Positions 1-11,228 of a stretch of DNA of 64,000 nucleotides are shown here, in pieces. A program made the translations under genes and the position numbers. The stretch covers positions 42,806,092 through 42,870,091 of the forward strand of contig NC_054741.1 in assembly GCF_018143015.1 (NCBI RefSeq), read 5' to 3'. Every line of letters starts with the position of its first letter. Position 1 is the first letter of the stretch. The notes under the pieces are model-generated. The model saw only the letters and a program-made list of their open reading frames with translations, did no database searches and was not told the origin of the DNA. This DNA is from Lytechinus variegatus. Its lineage: Eukaryota; Echinodermata; Echinoidea; Temnopleuroida; Toxopneustidae.

Positions 1-985
1 GATATGCAGATGATACAAAGATGTACTATACCGTCAACTCATCTCAATTTAGGACTTCAGCGCATTGAATCCTGTGTAGCTGACCTCCAGGAATGGCTGT
101 CTAATAACTATCTCAAGATGAATAAGGACAAGACGTGATTCCTTGTCGTGGGATCTCGTCAACAACGAGCCAAAGTTACAATAAACCATCTAAGAATTGG
201 CAACTCTTTAATCAAGCCTTCTGATCATGTGAGAAATCTTGGAGTGGTGTTTGATTCCTCGCTTACAATGGAGCAGCATGTCACATGCACTTCCAAGGCT
301 GCCTGTATCTATATCCGTAATATTGGAAGGATCCACAAGCATGTAACTAAGAAAGTTGCTAAACTCCTTGTTCATGCCTTTGGAACAACCCGACTGGACA
401 TTTGCAACTAGATTTTGACTGGTTTGACTCAACATCAACTGCACAGACTTCAGCGTCTGCAGAACATGGCGACACGTCTTGTGTCCCCTCAAAGAAAGAG
501 TCCAGATTACTCCGATTCTGTGTGACCTACAATGGCTGCCTGTCAACCAGAGAATAGCCTATAAACTTGGGGTCCTTGTATTTAAAGCGCTTAATGATAA
601 ATCTCCACCCTATATATCAGAGCTCTTATCTCAGCATAGACCAACACGCAGTCTCAGATCAGCAGATCAAGCATTGCTGACAGAATCTCTCAGCCACACA
701 ACCTGGGGTGACAGAGCATTCTACATCTCTGGACCAAAGCTGAGGAATAGCCTTCCCCAATTTATCAGAAGAGCAGAGACCCAATCAACTTTTGAGTCTT
801 ACCTGAAGACCTTGTTACCCACTCCAACAGTATTGCAAGAATAATTCAATTGTAGCATTACTAGGACAGTACTTGAACTGAATGATGAAATGTGAGACAT
901 TCCAATTTTTGAGCAAGCGCCATGAGCGCCCAGCTGATGCAGATACTGGCGCTTTACAAGAACCCATCATCATCATCATCAGTAT
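1..985 (+). mobile_element. L2/CR1-type LINE, 3' end of reverse transcriptase ORF (broken)
   Basis: The window opens inside a reverse-transcriptase catalytic motif (YADDT, bases 3-17). It is followed by the palm/thumb sequence LQEWLSNNYLKMN and NLGVVFD, and then by the C-terminal block typical of L2/CR1 LINEs (LQWLPVNQRIAYK near 535, TRSLRSADQALL near 650, NSLPQFIRRA near 760). The frame changes near bases 40-55 and again near 480-510, and in-frame stops lie at 136-138 and 409-411, so it is a dead 5'-truncated or window-truncated copy. A short CAT/ATC microsatellite at about 966-981 fits the simple-repeat 3' tail of these LINEs. The copy extends left beyond the window. Confidence 0.85.
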
Positions 986-1000
986 TAGACCGTGGGTCAT

Positions 1001-2394
1001 ATATCAAATATGTGCCTCCTTTTTTAATTTTCCTGCCTCAACTCTTGTATCTACCTGATTTTTTGGTCACATTTTAGAGAAAAAATCACTGAACATTGTT
1101 TTATAACACATCAAGGTCAAAAGTTGCACAGTAATTAATTATTCAAATTTAATATCGACAGCACCCTCTTGTGTTCAAGCAGTTGTATCTGTATTGCTTT
1201 TACATGGGTTGCTAGTAGTAAAACTTAATTAGACTTGCTCTTCCTAATATTAGTTGTTTTCTACACATTCATCATGAATGACAGGGGCGGTGGGGCAAAG
1301 GTGGAAGTGAGGAGGGGGACGGTAGGTAACAAAATGGCATTTTCTTTTTAAAAGGGCATACCCCACTCTAATGATATGATGACATTTACAATCAGTTTTT
1401 TTTTTGTTTTTAATGGCTGTTTTTTCGTGGTCATTTCAATTTGACAAAACTTTGTTTTGACCGAGGAGATTTCTAATTATTAAATATAAAGATTATATGC
1501 TTGTGGGCCATATATCAAGCAAGCGAGCATAGCAAGCGAGTGTGCTAGTTGGAAGAGCGGTTAACACAAGCAACTTATAGAGAATAGGCACTTATAAAAA
1601 GGCAAAAGGGCACTCATTGACACATGACCCACGTCCTTCTATTTCTAAGAAAAAAATGGCCCAAGGAACGTCTGTAAGGGGGGGGATTTTTCTTTTGGAA
1701 AAAGGGGCACTTTGTTAGTCCTTCAATAAGTGTGGGGACACTGTCCCTTCCCCCAAGGTAATCACCCCTGATGGGCAGAATGTATAATGTCCTAAGAAAG
1801 AGAAAGGGAGGTTGAAAATCATATCTCCGTGTCTTATGCATACAAATGAATATTGCTATATAGGTTCTGCATTGAAATCAAACGATGGATATTAATATCA
1901 ATATTTTACCATTCACCGCGGAATGGGCTTTGTTGTCTTCCTTCAACTTTTTATATTAGGATCATCAGTTCATCACACTCCCTGAAATCCTCTGAATCCT
2001 CCACCATTGAAGCAAGGGCCATAAAACCAAGCATTGTTTATGTTGGGATTTAGAGTAGCCTGATAACGAAACTGGTCAATGAACGAATTTAGTTTAAGTG
2101 TTTTATTACCGTAATAGCTCAACGCCCTATCGTACCCTTGGGACGGACAGCCTTGTTGGTGGCGGGGAAAGTGAGAAAAAGCTAGATGACAGCAAGAAGA
2201 GTGAAAGAGAGACGGAAGAGATATGATGTGCAAAAAAAGGAATGGTCTGCCCAGGGTCTCCTTTTCCAACTAACTGGTTTGCCATCGTGGTGGACAGCAT
2301 ATGTGTTATGTAATATTAGCCAAAATCCACTCCCTGGAAAGTGTGTGAGGTCTATATACCTAATATACCTACTCTAAATGTTCGCACTTTCACC
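1001..2394. other. No gene recognised; sequence upstream of the hAT-derived gene
   Basis: AT-rich sequence with short G-runs near 1310 and 1680. No open frame shows a recognisable protein. It would contain the promoter and 5' UTR of the gene starting at 2395, but no core promoter element can be assigned with confidence. Confidence 0.4.
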
Positions 2395-2666
2395 ATGGCT
2401 TCCTTTATGGATAAATGGCTGAAGCGCAATAATCAGGATGAGGATAATGAGGATTCAACAACAGACCCCGCAACAGACAATGTTGACCAGGAAGACATCC
2501 AAGATGATCAAGACTGCGACCCCCCCTTCCAGTAGGCCTAAAAAGGCCAAAAGACAAAAGCAAACATTCTCTTCTCAGTGGCAGGAAGATCGACCGTGGT
2601 TGAAGAGGCTGCCGAGTGGAGATGGTAAAAAGAGCAACATGAATTTTACTATTTTTGGACCACGTG
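2395..2666 (+). pseudogene. Exon 1: leader MASFMDKWLKRNN and PWLKRL block
   Basis: The ATG at 2395 (context caccATGG) starts MASFMDKWLKRNN, the usual opening of this family, then an acidic linker. After the C7 run the frame moves to RPKKAKRQKQTF, SSQWQEDRPWLKRL, matching the family's basic patch and W..D.PWL motif. The exon end is uncertain: GT at 2667 gives the phase needed by exon 2, while GTATAA at 2672 is the more usual donor but leaves a stop. Confidence 0.7.
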
Positions 2667-3246
2667 GTCAAGTATAATAAGGAGATGGGATTCGTAGTTA
2701 AGACAAGCATTGCGCTTTGAAATGAATTATCGAATAAAGGACATTTGTTTTTACGAGATGATTATTTTGTGAAGTTATGCAAAACCTTGGCCTTCCCTCA
2801 TCCTTAACGTTTGAAATCATAAAGAGCAATATTCCCTGCCTCCCTGGTTCATAAAGCATGTCTGGGAGGGCCGGGAGGAAGGTGACAGGGCCGTATGCAG
2901 ATTTATTTTTCCTGCCCGGGGTGGGGGTTGGTAATATGCTTAAAAATTTCGAAGTAACTTGAAAGCGAGATAGTGAAGCGATCGAGTTGGTCACGAGGGC
3001 GCTTTTGCATTTTAAAAGTGAAGTTGAAAGATTTGGTGCAGTTTTTGGTGGATTTTATGAAAATTGGCGATAGAAAGATGTGTTGTCAACCCCCCCCCCC
3101 CGCTGCGTACGCAGACGGAAGGGGGTTAGGTGGCCGGGGGGGGGGGAGAGACTGACCATAGGGATGGAAAGTTTCCGCACGGGTCCGCTCAATATAAGCC
3201 TTCCATTTTGTCTACATTCGCTAACAGGGAAACTTTCATCTTACAG

Positions 3247-3598
3247 GTATGATTTGTGATTGGTGTACGACCCACACAACAGATGAAGCAAAAAACAAAC
3301 ATCCAATTTGGACGCAAATCCCTTGCTGCACCATGCGTCTCGAGAGTGTCAAGCAGCATGAGCGTACCTCACAGCATAAGTTGGCAGCCAGGGCACAAAC
3401 GGAGATTGCCTCTATCGTGCAATCAGGAGGGGGGATAAAAGAAGCGTTCCAAACATCTGTAACTCTCAATCGAATGGCACTAATCGGTGCTCTGAGAGCA
3501 ATGTATTGGTTGTGTAAAGAAGAAGTCCCCCACACGACGAAGTTCATTCCTCTACTACAATGAGCAGAGTTGATGGGTTGCCAGTACATTTAAGAGCG
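3247..3598 (+). pseudogene. Exon 2: zinc-finger start and N-terminal helix region
   Basis: Acceptor TTACAG ends at 3246 and donor GTAAGC begins at 3599. It encodes MICDWC, then SVKQHERTSQHK (the Cys/His spacing of a TTF/BED-like finger) and CKEEVPHTTKFIPLL, which in relatives precedes the transposase core. Two in-frame stops, TGA at 3561-3563 and a TAA near 3591, lie where relatives have sense codons. Confidence 0.75.
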
Positions 3599-4009
3599 GT
3601 AAGCAATATATATTATAATTGTTATATTATTATTATCATTATCATTATTTTATTATCAATATCACTATATAATGTAGCCCAAAATCAAATTAGTCACATT
3701 ACTTAGCAAAAGCACGATTTTATGGTCTTAGTCATCGGAATTCTGTTTGCAAATCTTACATTGTCTTCCATTTTCTGCAATTTCCTCCTTGAACTTCATT
3801 ATTTTTTTTTCCGTTGACGGAAATGAAATCTAAAAATTTAAAGCACCTATGTGAATCGTGAAAAAGACATTTTATTGCCCGGAAAGCAATCATACAGAAA
3901 CCATATGACGTAACATTTTGATTTATTTTGCCTTTCAAAATCAGCCCTTTATCTTGTATTTCTTTCTTTTCCTTCTTTTCATTGAGGCTGGAAATGCTTC
4001 TTTTAGCAG

Positions 4010-4177
4010 TGAACAGGCAAAGCAAGAATTCATTACGAACTAGCAACGGTTATCATGGAAGAGAGAATGACGGAGATAAGAAGTCCTTGTTTCGGGATAC
4101 TAACTGACGAAACCACAGATATCAGCAACACAAAGCAACTGATCGTGTACATACGATATCTTGTGGATGATGGACAG
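4010..4177 (+). pseudogene. Exon 3: DETTDIS catalytic-type motif
   Basis: It encodes EERMTEIRSPCFGILTDE and TTDISNTKQLIVYIRYL, which holds the first conserved Asp block of hAT RNase-H-like domains. The exon ends DDGQ before GTAGTT at 4178. The start is less sure: the two nearby AG acceptors are both out of phase with exon 2, and the frame also changes near 4036-4041. Confidence 0.75.
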
Positions 4178-6175
4178 GTAGTTCTATCAATCTTATCATT
4201 TCTCTTAAAATTCAGCATGAAACTTTGTTTTGAATGGGGAAGGGGGTTACAAGGGGGAAAAACAGCTATAGCACTTTAATGTAAGTCACTGCATCGATGT
4301 TTAGGTGTTTGATTATGATGGCCGGTGATCGCAGATCTATACTTTTATCTTTGCACGTATAAGGATCAGCTATCATGATGCCATTACACCCCACCCATTC
4401 TTTCTTTTCTTTTTGTCGTAGTTCGGAATAGGTCACTTCCAAGAAGTACAAGGGGCACAACAGATTCATGTTCACTTGTCTTTATTTGTCCATCACAAGA
4501 CAAAAATAAAAGAAAAAAACCCTGCAAGATATAAAGCAAGGCCATCATAAGTATACAATCAAATAATGGCATTAATACATGAGTCTTCTTATTCTCAATT
4601 ATTAAACATATGACGAAGACACCAGATGATGCCAATTACACTATAAAAGTTAAGTGTCTATCCTTTAGCAAATATCCTACAAAATGAGCATACTGTTGAA
4701 GTGTATATTATAGATAATGCTATAAAAACAGCATTACAAAAATAGGAATGCATTTCTGAATTCAAAATTATATTAAATGCGTCAAATTATAATTCAAGTT
4801 ATGGATGCTTAATTCCTTGCAGCTAGCCTGCCTAACCATCCTTATCCTCGAATGTTTGTAACACTAACCAAACCTGAAGAATGGCAGACAAAGAGACCAT
4901 CGTCATTATCCTCTCAATCAAAAATGACATACAAATCCCCTCAAATTGTAAAGCCTCACTAACTACACTCTTCAATGGCATCTCAAAATACCTCAATCAA
5001 AAGGACAGCATCCATAAGTCAAATCGGTTTCCGCACAAGAATTCATTTAAAGTTTTTGAAATGTACTCTATATTTATCTCAATTCTGATTTCAATTTAAA
5101 TCAATAAAATCAATACAGTACAAACATAATATTGTACACCATGCACATAATTAGAATGTAGATCTTAGACCACGCCCAAATATAATGCAACAGCTTACCC
5201 AGGATCAACACCCACTCGTCCGTGATCGTAAACCAACACTCCACACTGGCTGGATTCAGTTCCAGTGTAGAAATTACTTGTACTGCTGTTAAACAAAGAA
5301 CAAATCCAAAATTACTAACTCGTCTTACATACTTATATTACTTTTTTTCATGCTAGCATTCCATTAAAATAATTTTCTCTGTATCAAGATAAAGACTTCT
5401 ATCAGTTTCAACTTGATAAAATCCAACAGTTAACATTAGAGACTGAAAGTAAGACAACTAACCATTCCAGTTATTTATCCATAATTGAAATTACCATAAC
5501 AATTGTCCTAAAATTATATCAATCCTCATGTCTCAAGAGCCATAACTCATTAATCACAATATGCTCAATAGCTCTTTCAATAATTTTTAACTAAACAATT
5601 CATACCACAGGCCTTTCCAAATCTAACATGTTTGTGTACATGTCCCACATATACAAATCTGTGTTACTTAATAATACTTGTTTGGAAATCAGTGAGTCTT
5701 GTCACAAAATAATTCCATCCTGATACTCTAATATGACTAACATTCACTACCAGTACAAATAACATTTCAAATTAAATGTACGTACCATACTTCGGAAGAT
5801 CTAAAGTGTTGGGAATCACCGGCAACGAACTTTCACCCACAAAATGTGATGCTACGCTGATGCAAGCTCAAGAAGGAATGAATCCCGATAACCTGCCCGA
5901 TGCTACAGATATTCTGCTCACATCACCAACCTAACCGTATCACTACGCCTTGCATCATTAAGACCTTCAATCTTTCACCTTCAACAGTCTTTCTAGATAC
6001 CTATTTACAATGTACCTTTTAGCTAATTTGCATATCTTCCGACCATTAATTGGTTAACAAAATAAAAGTGCCTACGCTGTTGCTAAGTGGAACTAATTTA
6101 TCTTTTACAGGAGTATCGCTCACTGATTAGTCTTCAGTCATGAACACGAGACAAAAGTCCAGCTGTGACTAATAA
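4178..6175. other. Intron 3, left part; nothing recognised
   Basis: AT-rich intron sequence without coding, RNA or clear repeat signals, apart from short A/T runs. It ends where the HINE-like copy begins. Confidence 0.45.
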
Positions 6176-7296
6176 ACAAGTGGAATGCCTCTGGCCGTCT
6201 CACCTGCATCACGCGGTTCAATATAGCAGCAATGCTGACTTTGAATACTACTCTAACTCGCACAAGATGTTCAGTGATACATGGTTACTCTTATGTCCAC
6301 TTTTTATGAACTAGACCAATAAACTTACAGAGATATGATGGTTATTCACCAAAAAACCCCAACATGGCCAAAGTTCATTGACCTTACATGACCTTTGACC
6401 ATGATCATGTGACCTGAAACTCAAACAGGATATTCAGTGATACTTGATTACTCTTATGTACAAGTTTCATGAATCAGATCCATAAACTTTCAAAGTTATG
6501 ATGGTAATTCAACAGATACACCCAATTCGGCCAAAGTTCATTGACCTTTGACCTTGGTCATGTAACCTGAAACGTGCACAGGATGTTCAGTGATACTTGA
6601 TTACTCTAATGTCCAAGTTTAATGAACTAGCCCAATAAACTTCCAAAGTTATGATGGTAATTCAACAGATACCCCCGATTCGGCCAAAGTTCATTGACCC
6701 TAATGACCTTTGACCGTAATCATGAGACCTGAAACTTGCACAAAATGTTCAGTGATGCTTGATTACTATTATGTCCAAGTTTCATGAATCAGATCCATAA
6801 ACTTTCAAAGTTATGATGGGAATTCAACAGATATCCCCAATTCGGCCAAAGTTCATTGACCCTAAATGACCTTTGACCTTGGTCATGTGACGTGAAACTC
6901 ATGCAGGATGTTCAGTGATACTTGATTAACCTTATGTCCAAGTTTCATGAACTAGGTCCATATATTTTCTAAGTTATGATGACATTTCAAAAACTTAACC
7001 ACAGGTTAAGATTTCGATGTTGATTCCTCCAACATGGTCTAAGTTCATTGACCCTAAATGACCTTTGACCTTGGTCATGTGACATGAAACTCTAATAGGA
7101 TGTTCAGTAATACTTGATTAACCTTATGGCCAAGTTTCATGAACTAGGTCCATATACTTTCTAAGTTATGATGTCATTTCAAAAACTTGACCTCAGGTTA
7201 AGATTTGATGTTGACGCCGCCGCCGCCGCCGCCGTCGCCGCCGCCGTCGGAAAAGCGGCGCCTATAGTCTCACTTTGCTTCGCAGGTGAGACAAAA
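6176..7296 (+). mobile_element. HINE/pearl-like non-autonomous element, copy A
   Basis: Complete copy inside intron 3. It starts ACAAGTGGAATGCC, has GTCTCACCTGC at 6197-6207 and its inverse GCAGGTGAGAC at 7282-7292, and ends in a hairpin (GTCTCAC 7267-7273 with GTGAGAC 7286-7292) before an A-run. The core is five tandem units (TTCATTGACC at 6374, 6537, 6690, 6852 and 7044; spacing about 153-192 bp), followed by a (GCC)n microsatellite at about 7214-7250. Subterminal inverted repeats, a tandem core of about 160 bp, a microsatellite and a 3' hairpin are the plan of Helentron-derived HINE/DINE-1 and bivalve pearl elements. No ORF. Assignment to Helentrons is inference. Confidence 0.82.
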
Positions 7297-7557
7297 AAGG
7301 AATCCAAAGAACCCTAAACTGATTTGTTTTCATTCATAAAAACCAGATGGATGCGATTCTTAGTCATGTTTAACAAAACAAGGAATCCAACAACCTCGCA
7401 ACCCAGATGACACGTCCTATTGAAAACAAACTTTGCATAGCCAATCCCTAAAATTTCTTTAACTAAGAGGACGCCAAATCGAGCTTCAAATATTTTTATC
7501 TATAGAAGGAAATACTTTGGCTAAAACTCAACTTTCCACATTTTATCGTTACATTAG

Positions 7558-7719
7558 GCGAAGACGTCATTTCTGACAATCAAAGATCTGAAAGACGGCC
7601 GCGCCGAGACAGTACATGGAGCACTTCTTGATGTTTTAGAAACCAAGGGTCTGTCTGTAGTCAACGTTGCAGGATTTGGTTCGGACGGTGCCAGTGTCAT
7701 GGTCGGCAGAGAGAATGGG
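7558..7719 (+). pseudogene. Exon 4: GFGSDGASVM motif
   Basis: 162 nt, intact frame, phase 0 at both ends, acceptor ATTAG and donor GTATGT. The product AKTSFLTIKDLKDGRAETV continues exon 3's DDGQ, as in relatives, and carries GFGSDGASVMVGRENG, the second conserved acidic block of the hAT fold. Confidence 0.88.
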
Positions 7720-8144
7720 GTATGTTGTGAATAATTATCTATCTTCAACTCTCTAAATTCTTTGATTGCAGTGAGGGACCAATCCAAAATTCTATTTCTT
7801 TTTCTCAATCTGATATTGGATTGGTCCCCAACCACAACAATCTTATAGATTGATTTCCAATGGAAGGAATTTAGAGAGAATGGTTTATTCATAGTGATAC
7901 AAAGAGCCCTGCAAACAGCGATATATTTATAATGGAAAGAGAACACATAAAATACGACATAAAATGGCCTATTGTCCTGATGTTTATTTCCGTAGGCTAC
8001 TCTATAAATTCAGTGTACATGAATTCCAATTCTTTTAAATGGAGATTAAGTGGTTTAGGGTGAGGTTTTAATATTAAGCAAAATGATGTTTGTTTTGTTT
8101 TTTGCTTTGTTTTATTTTTTGTTTAAACTGTCCTCATCCCTCAG

Positions 8145-8324
8145 GTTGCAGCAAAGCTGCAGCAGAAAATCCCAAAATAATATCGGTTCATTGTGTCGCT
8201 CACCGCTTGGCCCTAGGAGTTTCTCAGGCAGCAGGGGCAGTTCCGTACGTCGTCAAGTACAAACGGTTGCTGCAACAGTTGTTCGCCTTCTACAGCAAGA
8301 GCTGCAGGTCTACGAGAGATCCAG
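8145..8324 (+). pseudogene. Exon 5: HCVAHRLALG motif, two opposite frameshifts
   Basis: Acceptor CTCAG, donor GTGAGC, length 180 nt (60 codons). The first codons read VAAKLQQ in phase 0. The frame then shifts near 8165-8170 to ENPKIISVHCVAHRLALG and KRLLQQLFAFYSKS, and shifts back near 8300-8305 to AAGLREIQ, which joins exon 6 in phase. The two shifts cancel, so exon length is unchanged. Confidence 0.8.
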
Positions 8325-8537
8325 GTGAGCGCATTGATGGTTTGCCACTTGTCACTCAAATGCTATAAGGATGTATTTGATATTTAAATTGTAACGATAT
8401 TGTCCACTTACAAGTGAAACAATCTTAATTACATCCAATTTCATAAACAAGTTTTATTGATGTTCATGAAGGCATTTAATCGTAATGTGTATGAATGAAT
8501 AACTTCATTTCCTTGTATATGCAATCTAATTTATCAG

Positions 8538-8792
8538 AAATTAATAGACGACCCACAGCTAAAACTGAAGGAGGCGAAGGACGTACGATGGCTCAGTCAT
8601 CATGGGGCTGTGCTGACGGTGAAACGATGCATGGCCAGTCTCCTAACCAGCCTGGATAGAGAGGCAGAGGAGAGGGCAGAACCAACTGCTCGCGGGCTGG
8701 CCATCTTGGTCAAGAGATTCAATTTCTTGGCCAGCACAGCGATGATGGCGGACGTTCTATCGCAAGTAACTACGCTGTCGAAACTCTTCCAG
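8538..8792 (+). pseudogene. Exon 6: KDVRWLSHH and LDREAEERAEPTARG block
   Basis: 255 nt, uninterrupted, phase 0 to phase 0, acceptor TATCAG and donor GTGAAG. KLIDDPQLKLKEAKDVRWLS followed by MASLLTSLDREAEERAE is diagnostic of the ZNF862/C17orf113-like family. Confidence 0.88.
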
Positions 8793-9388
8793 GTGAAGCT
8801 TAAAAATGAATAAATAATCTGATATCATTATAGTGTTTTTCGCCCCCTCCTTTTGAATTTTGATAGAATAGCAGGCACAATAACTACGCCATAAAGTTGT
8901 GTAAATCATTCCACGAACATGCGAACGATATGCAGAGGATGCAAATGTCCGAAATATGACAAAGTCCATCAATTGCATTTTCGACACTAAACATTCGCTA
9001 AATTCATACAAAGGTTCAGATGCGTCGGTGATATTATTTGTTTTATTTTCTTTTAAATAATATAGTTTAACAATTTAAAAAAAAAGTTACAATTTTTTCT
9101 TGCGAGCGGTTCCCGCATTCTGCGAATAAATTATGGCAGTTCCGAACCCCCGCACATGTTTGGAGACGTTTGACAGCATAAAATGCGAATGTTGGACTTA
9201 ACTATTATTTTACAGTCATATTCTTTGCGAATCGTACCCATGACCGTGAAAACTGTGCGTAAGTTGTAATGCAAAATGAAAATAACTTCGTTAAGTACCA
9301 CTGTACCAGTGCTGGCACATTTTCCCCCATCTTACTTCGTCGATGTTAATGTTAATGCCTTTTTATCATGCTTATTCCATCCTTGCAG

Positions 9389-9562
9389 AAAGCCGACATC
9401 GACTTTACCTGCATCTCAACTCACGTGACAGCTACGAAATCTAACTTGGTCAAGTGTAAAGGTGGCAAGGGCAAGAACATGGCAGAGCTTAGAACTTGGA
9501 TGGAAACTCTTACGGGCATGGAGGATTACTCCGACAAGAAATTCACCAGCTTCGTAGAAAAC
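9389..9562 (+). pseudogene. Exon 7: insertion-domain segment
   Basis: 174 nt, uninterrupted, acceptor TTGCAG and donor GTAAGT. It encodes KADIDFTCISTHVTATKSNL and a lysine/glycine-rich stretch. The position and phase match the helical insertion of hAT proteins, though the sequence is less conserved. Confidence 0.82.
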
Positions 9563-9735
9563 GTAAGTCACAGCGTATTGAAATACTACCAAATAACTGA
9601 AAATGTAAAGAAATAATCGGCTTCGTAAACATGTCGATTGTACTCGAGAATTACAGTCGATAGGAACTCGGAAGTCACAAATATTCCTGTCTGCTGATCA
9701 TTTTCCTTGTTTTCTTTTCTATGATCTTTGCACAG

Positions 9736-9876
9736 ATCAACGACAAGTTCATCGACAAGCTAATTCATAACCTGGAGGAGCGATTCCAAGATTCCGAAAT
9801 CTTGGAATTGTTCCAAGCTTTCAGGCCTGGTACTGAAGACGAGGAGCCGATTCAGCCCTTTAACGACGATCTTGAG
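9736..9876 (+). pseudogene. Exon 8: FIDKLIHNLEERF segment
   Basis: 141 nt, uninterrupted, acceptor CACAG and donor GTGTGT, phase 0. INDKFIDKLIHNLEERFQDS is the family's conserved helix before the C-terminal half. Confidence 0.82.
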
Positions 9877-10142
9877 GTGTGTAATATTTGTTCCTTGCTC
9901 GATATCAATTAAAGTTAGGCGTCGTTTGTTTTAATTCTGCTATTTTTATCCTCTCAGTATCAATACCGCAACCAAAAAAAAAAAATATTGTTAACTTTAT
10001 CAGGATCTTACGGTTCTGGAGCGACGCCGCGACGGGGTAAAAAAGTTCCCTTTCAGTTCAAAACAGATGACTCGTGATATGATACATGATTATAAAATTA
10101 GAAAACGCTCGGTGATGTTATCTGTTTCTTCAATAATTGCAG

Positions 10143-10337
10143 ACACTCTGCCAACACTTCGACGTTGACTTTCAGCAGGCGGAAACCGAGATGATTCACA
10201 TGAGAGAAGTTGCTCCCAGAACAACTCAAAGAGCGTAAGAGAATATCTACAGCTCGTCGCAAGCAGCTACAACGATGTGGCACCTCTCATGGCCAGAATG
10301 GCTTCTGCTGCCTTGGTTGTACCCGTCACCACAGCAG
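10143..10337 (+). pseudogene. Exon 9: segment before the dimerisation domain, one net frameshift
   Basis: Acceptor TTGCAG, donor GTGAGT. It starts TLCQHFDVDFQQAETEM in phase 0 and ends YNDVAPLMARM...VVPVTTA in phase 1, with the frame change between about 10200 and 10235. The phase-1 end is the one exon 10 needs. Confidence 0.75.
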
Positions 10338-10561
10338 GTGAGTACTTGCAAGGTTTGATAATTGTGATTTTACAAAGCAAAGTATCGTTTGATACGGAGC
10401 TGCGTCTTCATTGTTGAAATAGATATCAGCTTACGTCTGATTCAATTGGTCGCGAGTTTATGAAATATTGTTGCATAACATAGCCAGGATTCATTGAAAT
10501 TGTCCTTGAATATGACAAAAGTTGAAAATATGACATTCAAATTTGACTTATTGCTTTTCAG

Positions 10562-10869
10562 ATTGCGAACGTGGGTTCTCCTGTTTGAACCGCATCAAGA
10601 CAAAAAGTCGGAACAGAATGAGCCGGATGCTTGAGCCACTCCTCTGGCTGTCCTTAGAAGGGAAGGCGTACAACGAATTGCCGGATTCCTTTTTCGAAGC
10701 GGTGGCTGATAGCTGGGCTCTTGCTGCCCTACCATCTCATAACTGTTTTTGTTTTGCCATTAACTTATACCAGGACTGCTCCTACTACGATTCCACGCGG
10801 ACTTTTCCCTCTCAGACTTTATCGAATGAACCACATCATGAGCAAGAACGGGATTGTCTTCAACAATGA
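10562..10869 (+). pseudogene. Exon 10: C-terminal hAT dimerisation motif
   Basis: The acceptor TTTTCAG gives DCERGFSCLNRIKTKSRNRM, the hallmark of the hAT C-terminal dimerisation region, then LEPLLWLSLEG. The frame stays open to TAA at 10867-10869; the last 60 residues do not resemble the family and may be a drifted tail. Confidence 0.82.
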
Positions 10870-11219
10870 ATCAACCTATTATGTGAATTACTTTGTGGCC
10901 GTAAAGTCAGTCCCAAGTGTTTTTCCCCCAGTAAACAAGAAAATATTCCATTAGTTTTTTACTTTCTAGATATAAAAGATGCGAACTTGGTAGTTTTGGA
11001 TATTTCTATAAAAAAAGAGAGTTGTGACACTTGAAATCATTGGATTAATTTACGTTCCTTGTCTTAATCTTTAAAAATATGATTCACTGTTTGTGGCATA
11101 TTAACTTTGTGTATAGGTTCTCGTAAATCTGAACTGAAAGCTTTAATATTCTTCAATTAGTCAAATTCTGTCAGAAATGGCTACAACGAAGAACGAAGGT
11201 TTTTTTTATTAATTCATAA
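10870..11219. other. 3' flank of the hAT-derived gene
   Basis: AT-rich, no ORF or repeat recognised. It may hold the 3' UTR of the gene ending at 10869, but no polyadenylation signal stands out. Confidence 0.35.
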
Positions 11220-11228
11220 ACTCTCGTC

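Larger units (their letters stand above)
2395..10869 (+). pseudogene. hAT-transposase-derived gene, ZNF862/C17orf113-like, ten exons, degraded
   Basis: The exons spell a hAT-dimerisation-type transposase descendant of the ZNF862/C17orf113/KIAA1586 kind: an N-terminal leader and TTF-like zinc-finger start (MICDWC), DETTDIS, GFGSDGASVM, HCVAHRLALG, KDVRWLSHH, LDREAEERAEPTARG and the C-terminal DCERGFSCLNRIKTK. Approximate exons: 2395-2666, 3247-3598, 4010-4177, 7558-7719, 8145-8324, 8538-8792, 9389-9562, 9736-9876, 10143-10337, 10562-10869. Introns 2-9 have GT-AG ends and mostly agree in phase. Damage: one frameshift at a run of seven C (2520-2526), two stops in exon 2, a frame conflict in exon 3, two opposite shifts in exon 5 and one net shift in exon 9. 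Family members are DNA-binding proteins without proven transposition; this copy probably makes no full protein. Assembly errors could account for the C-run shift but hardly for all. Confidence 0.85.

Noticed and set aside
6370-7080. CRISPR-like array (repeats with regular spacing)
   Set aside because: The whole unit repeats, without unique spacers; it is the tandem core of a dispersed eukaryotic element present in seven copies.
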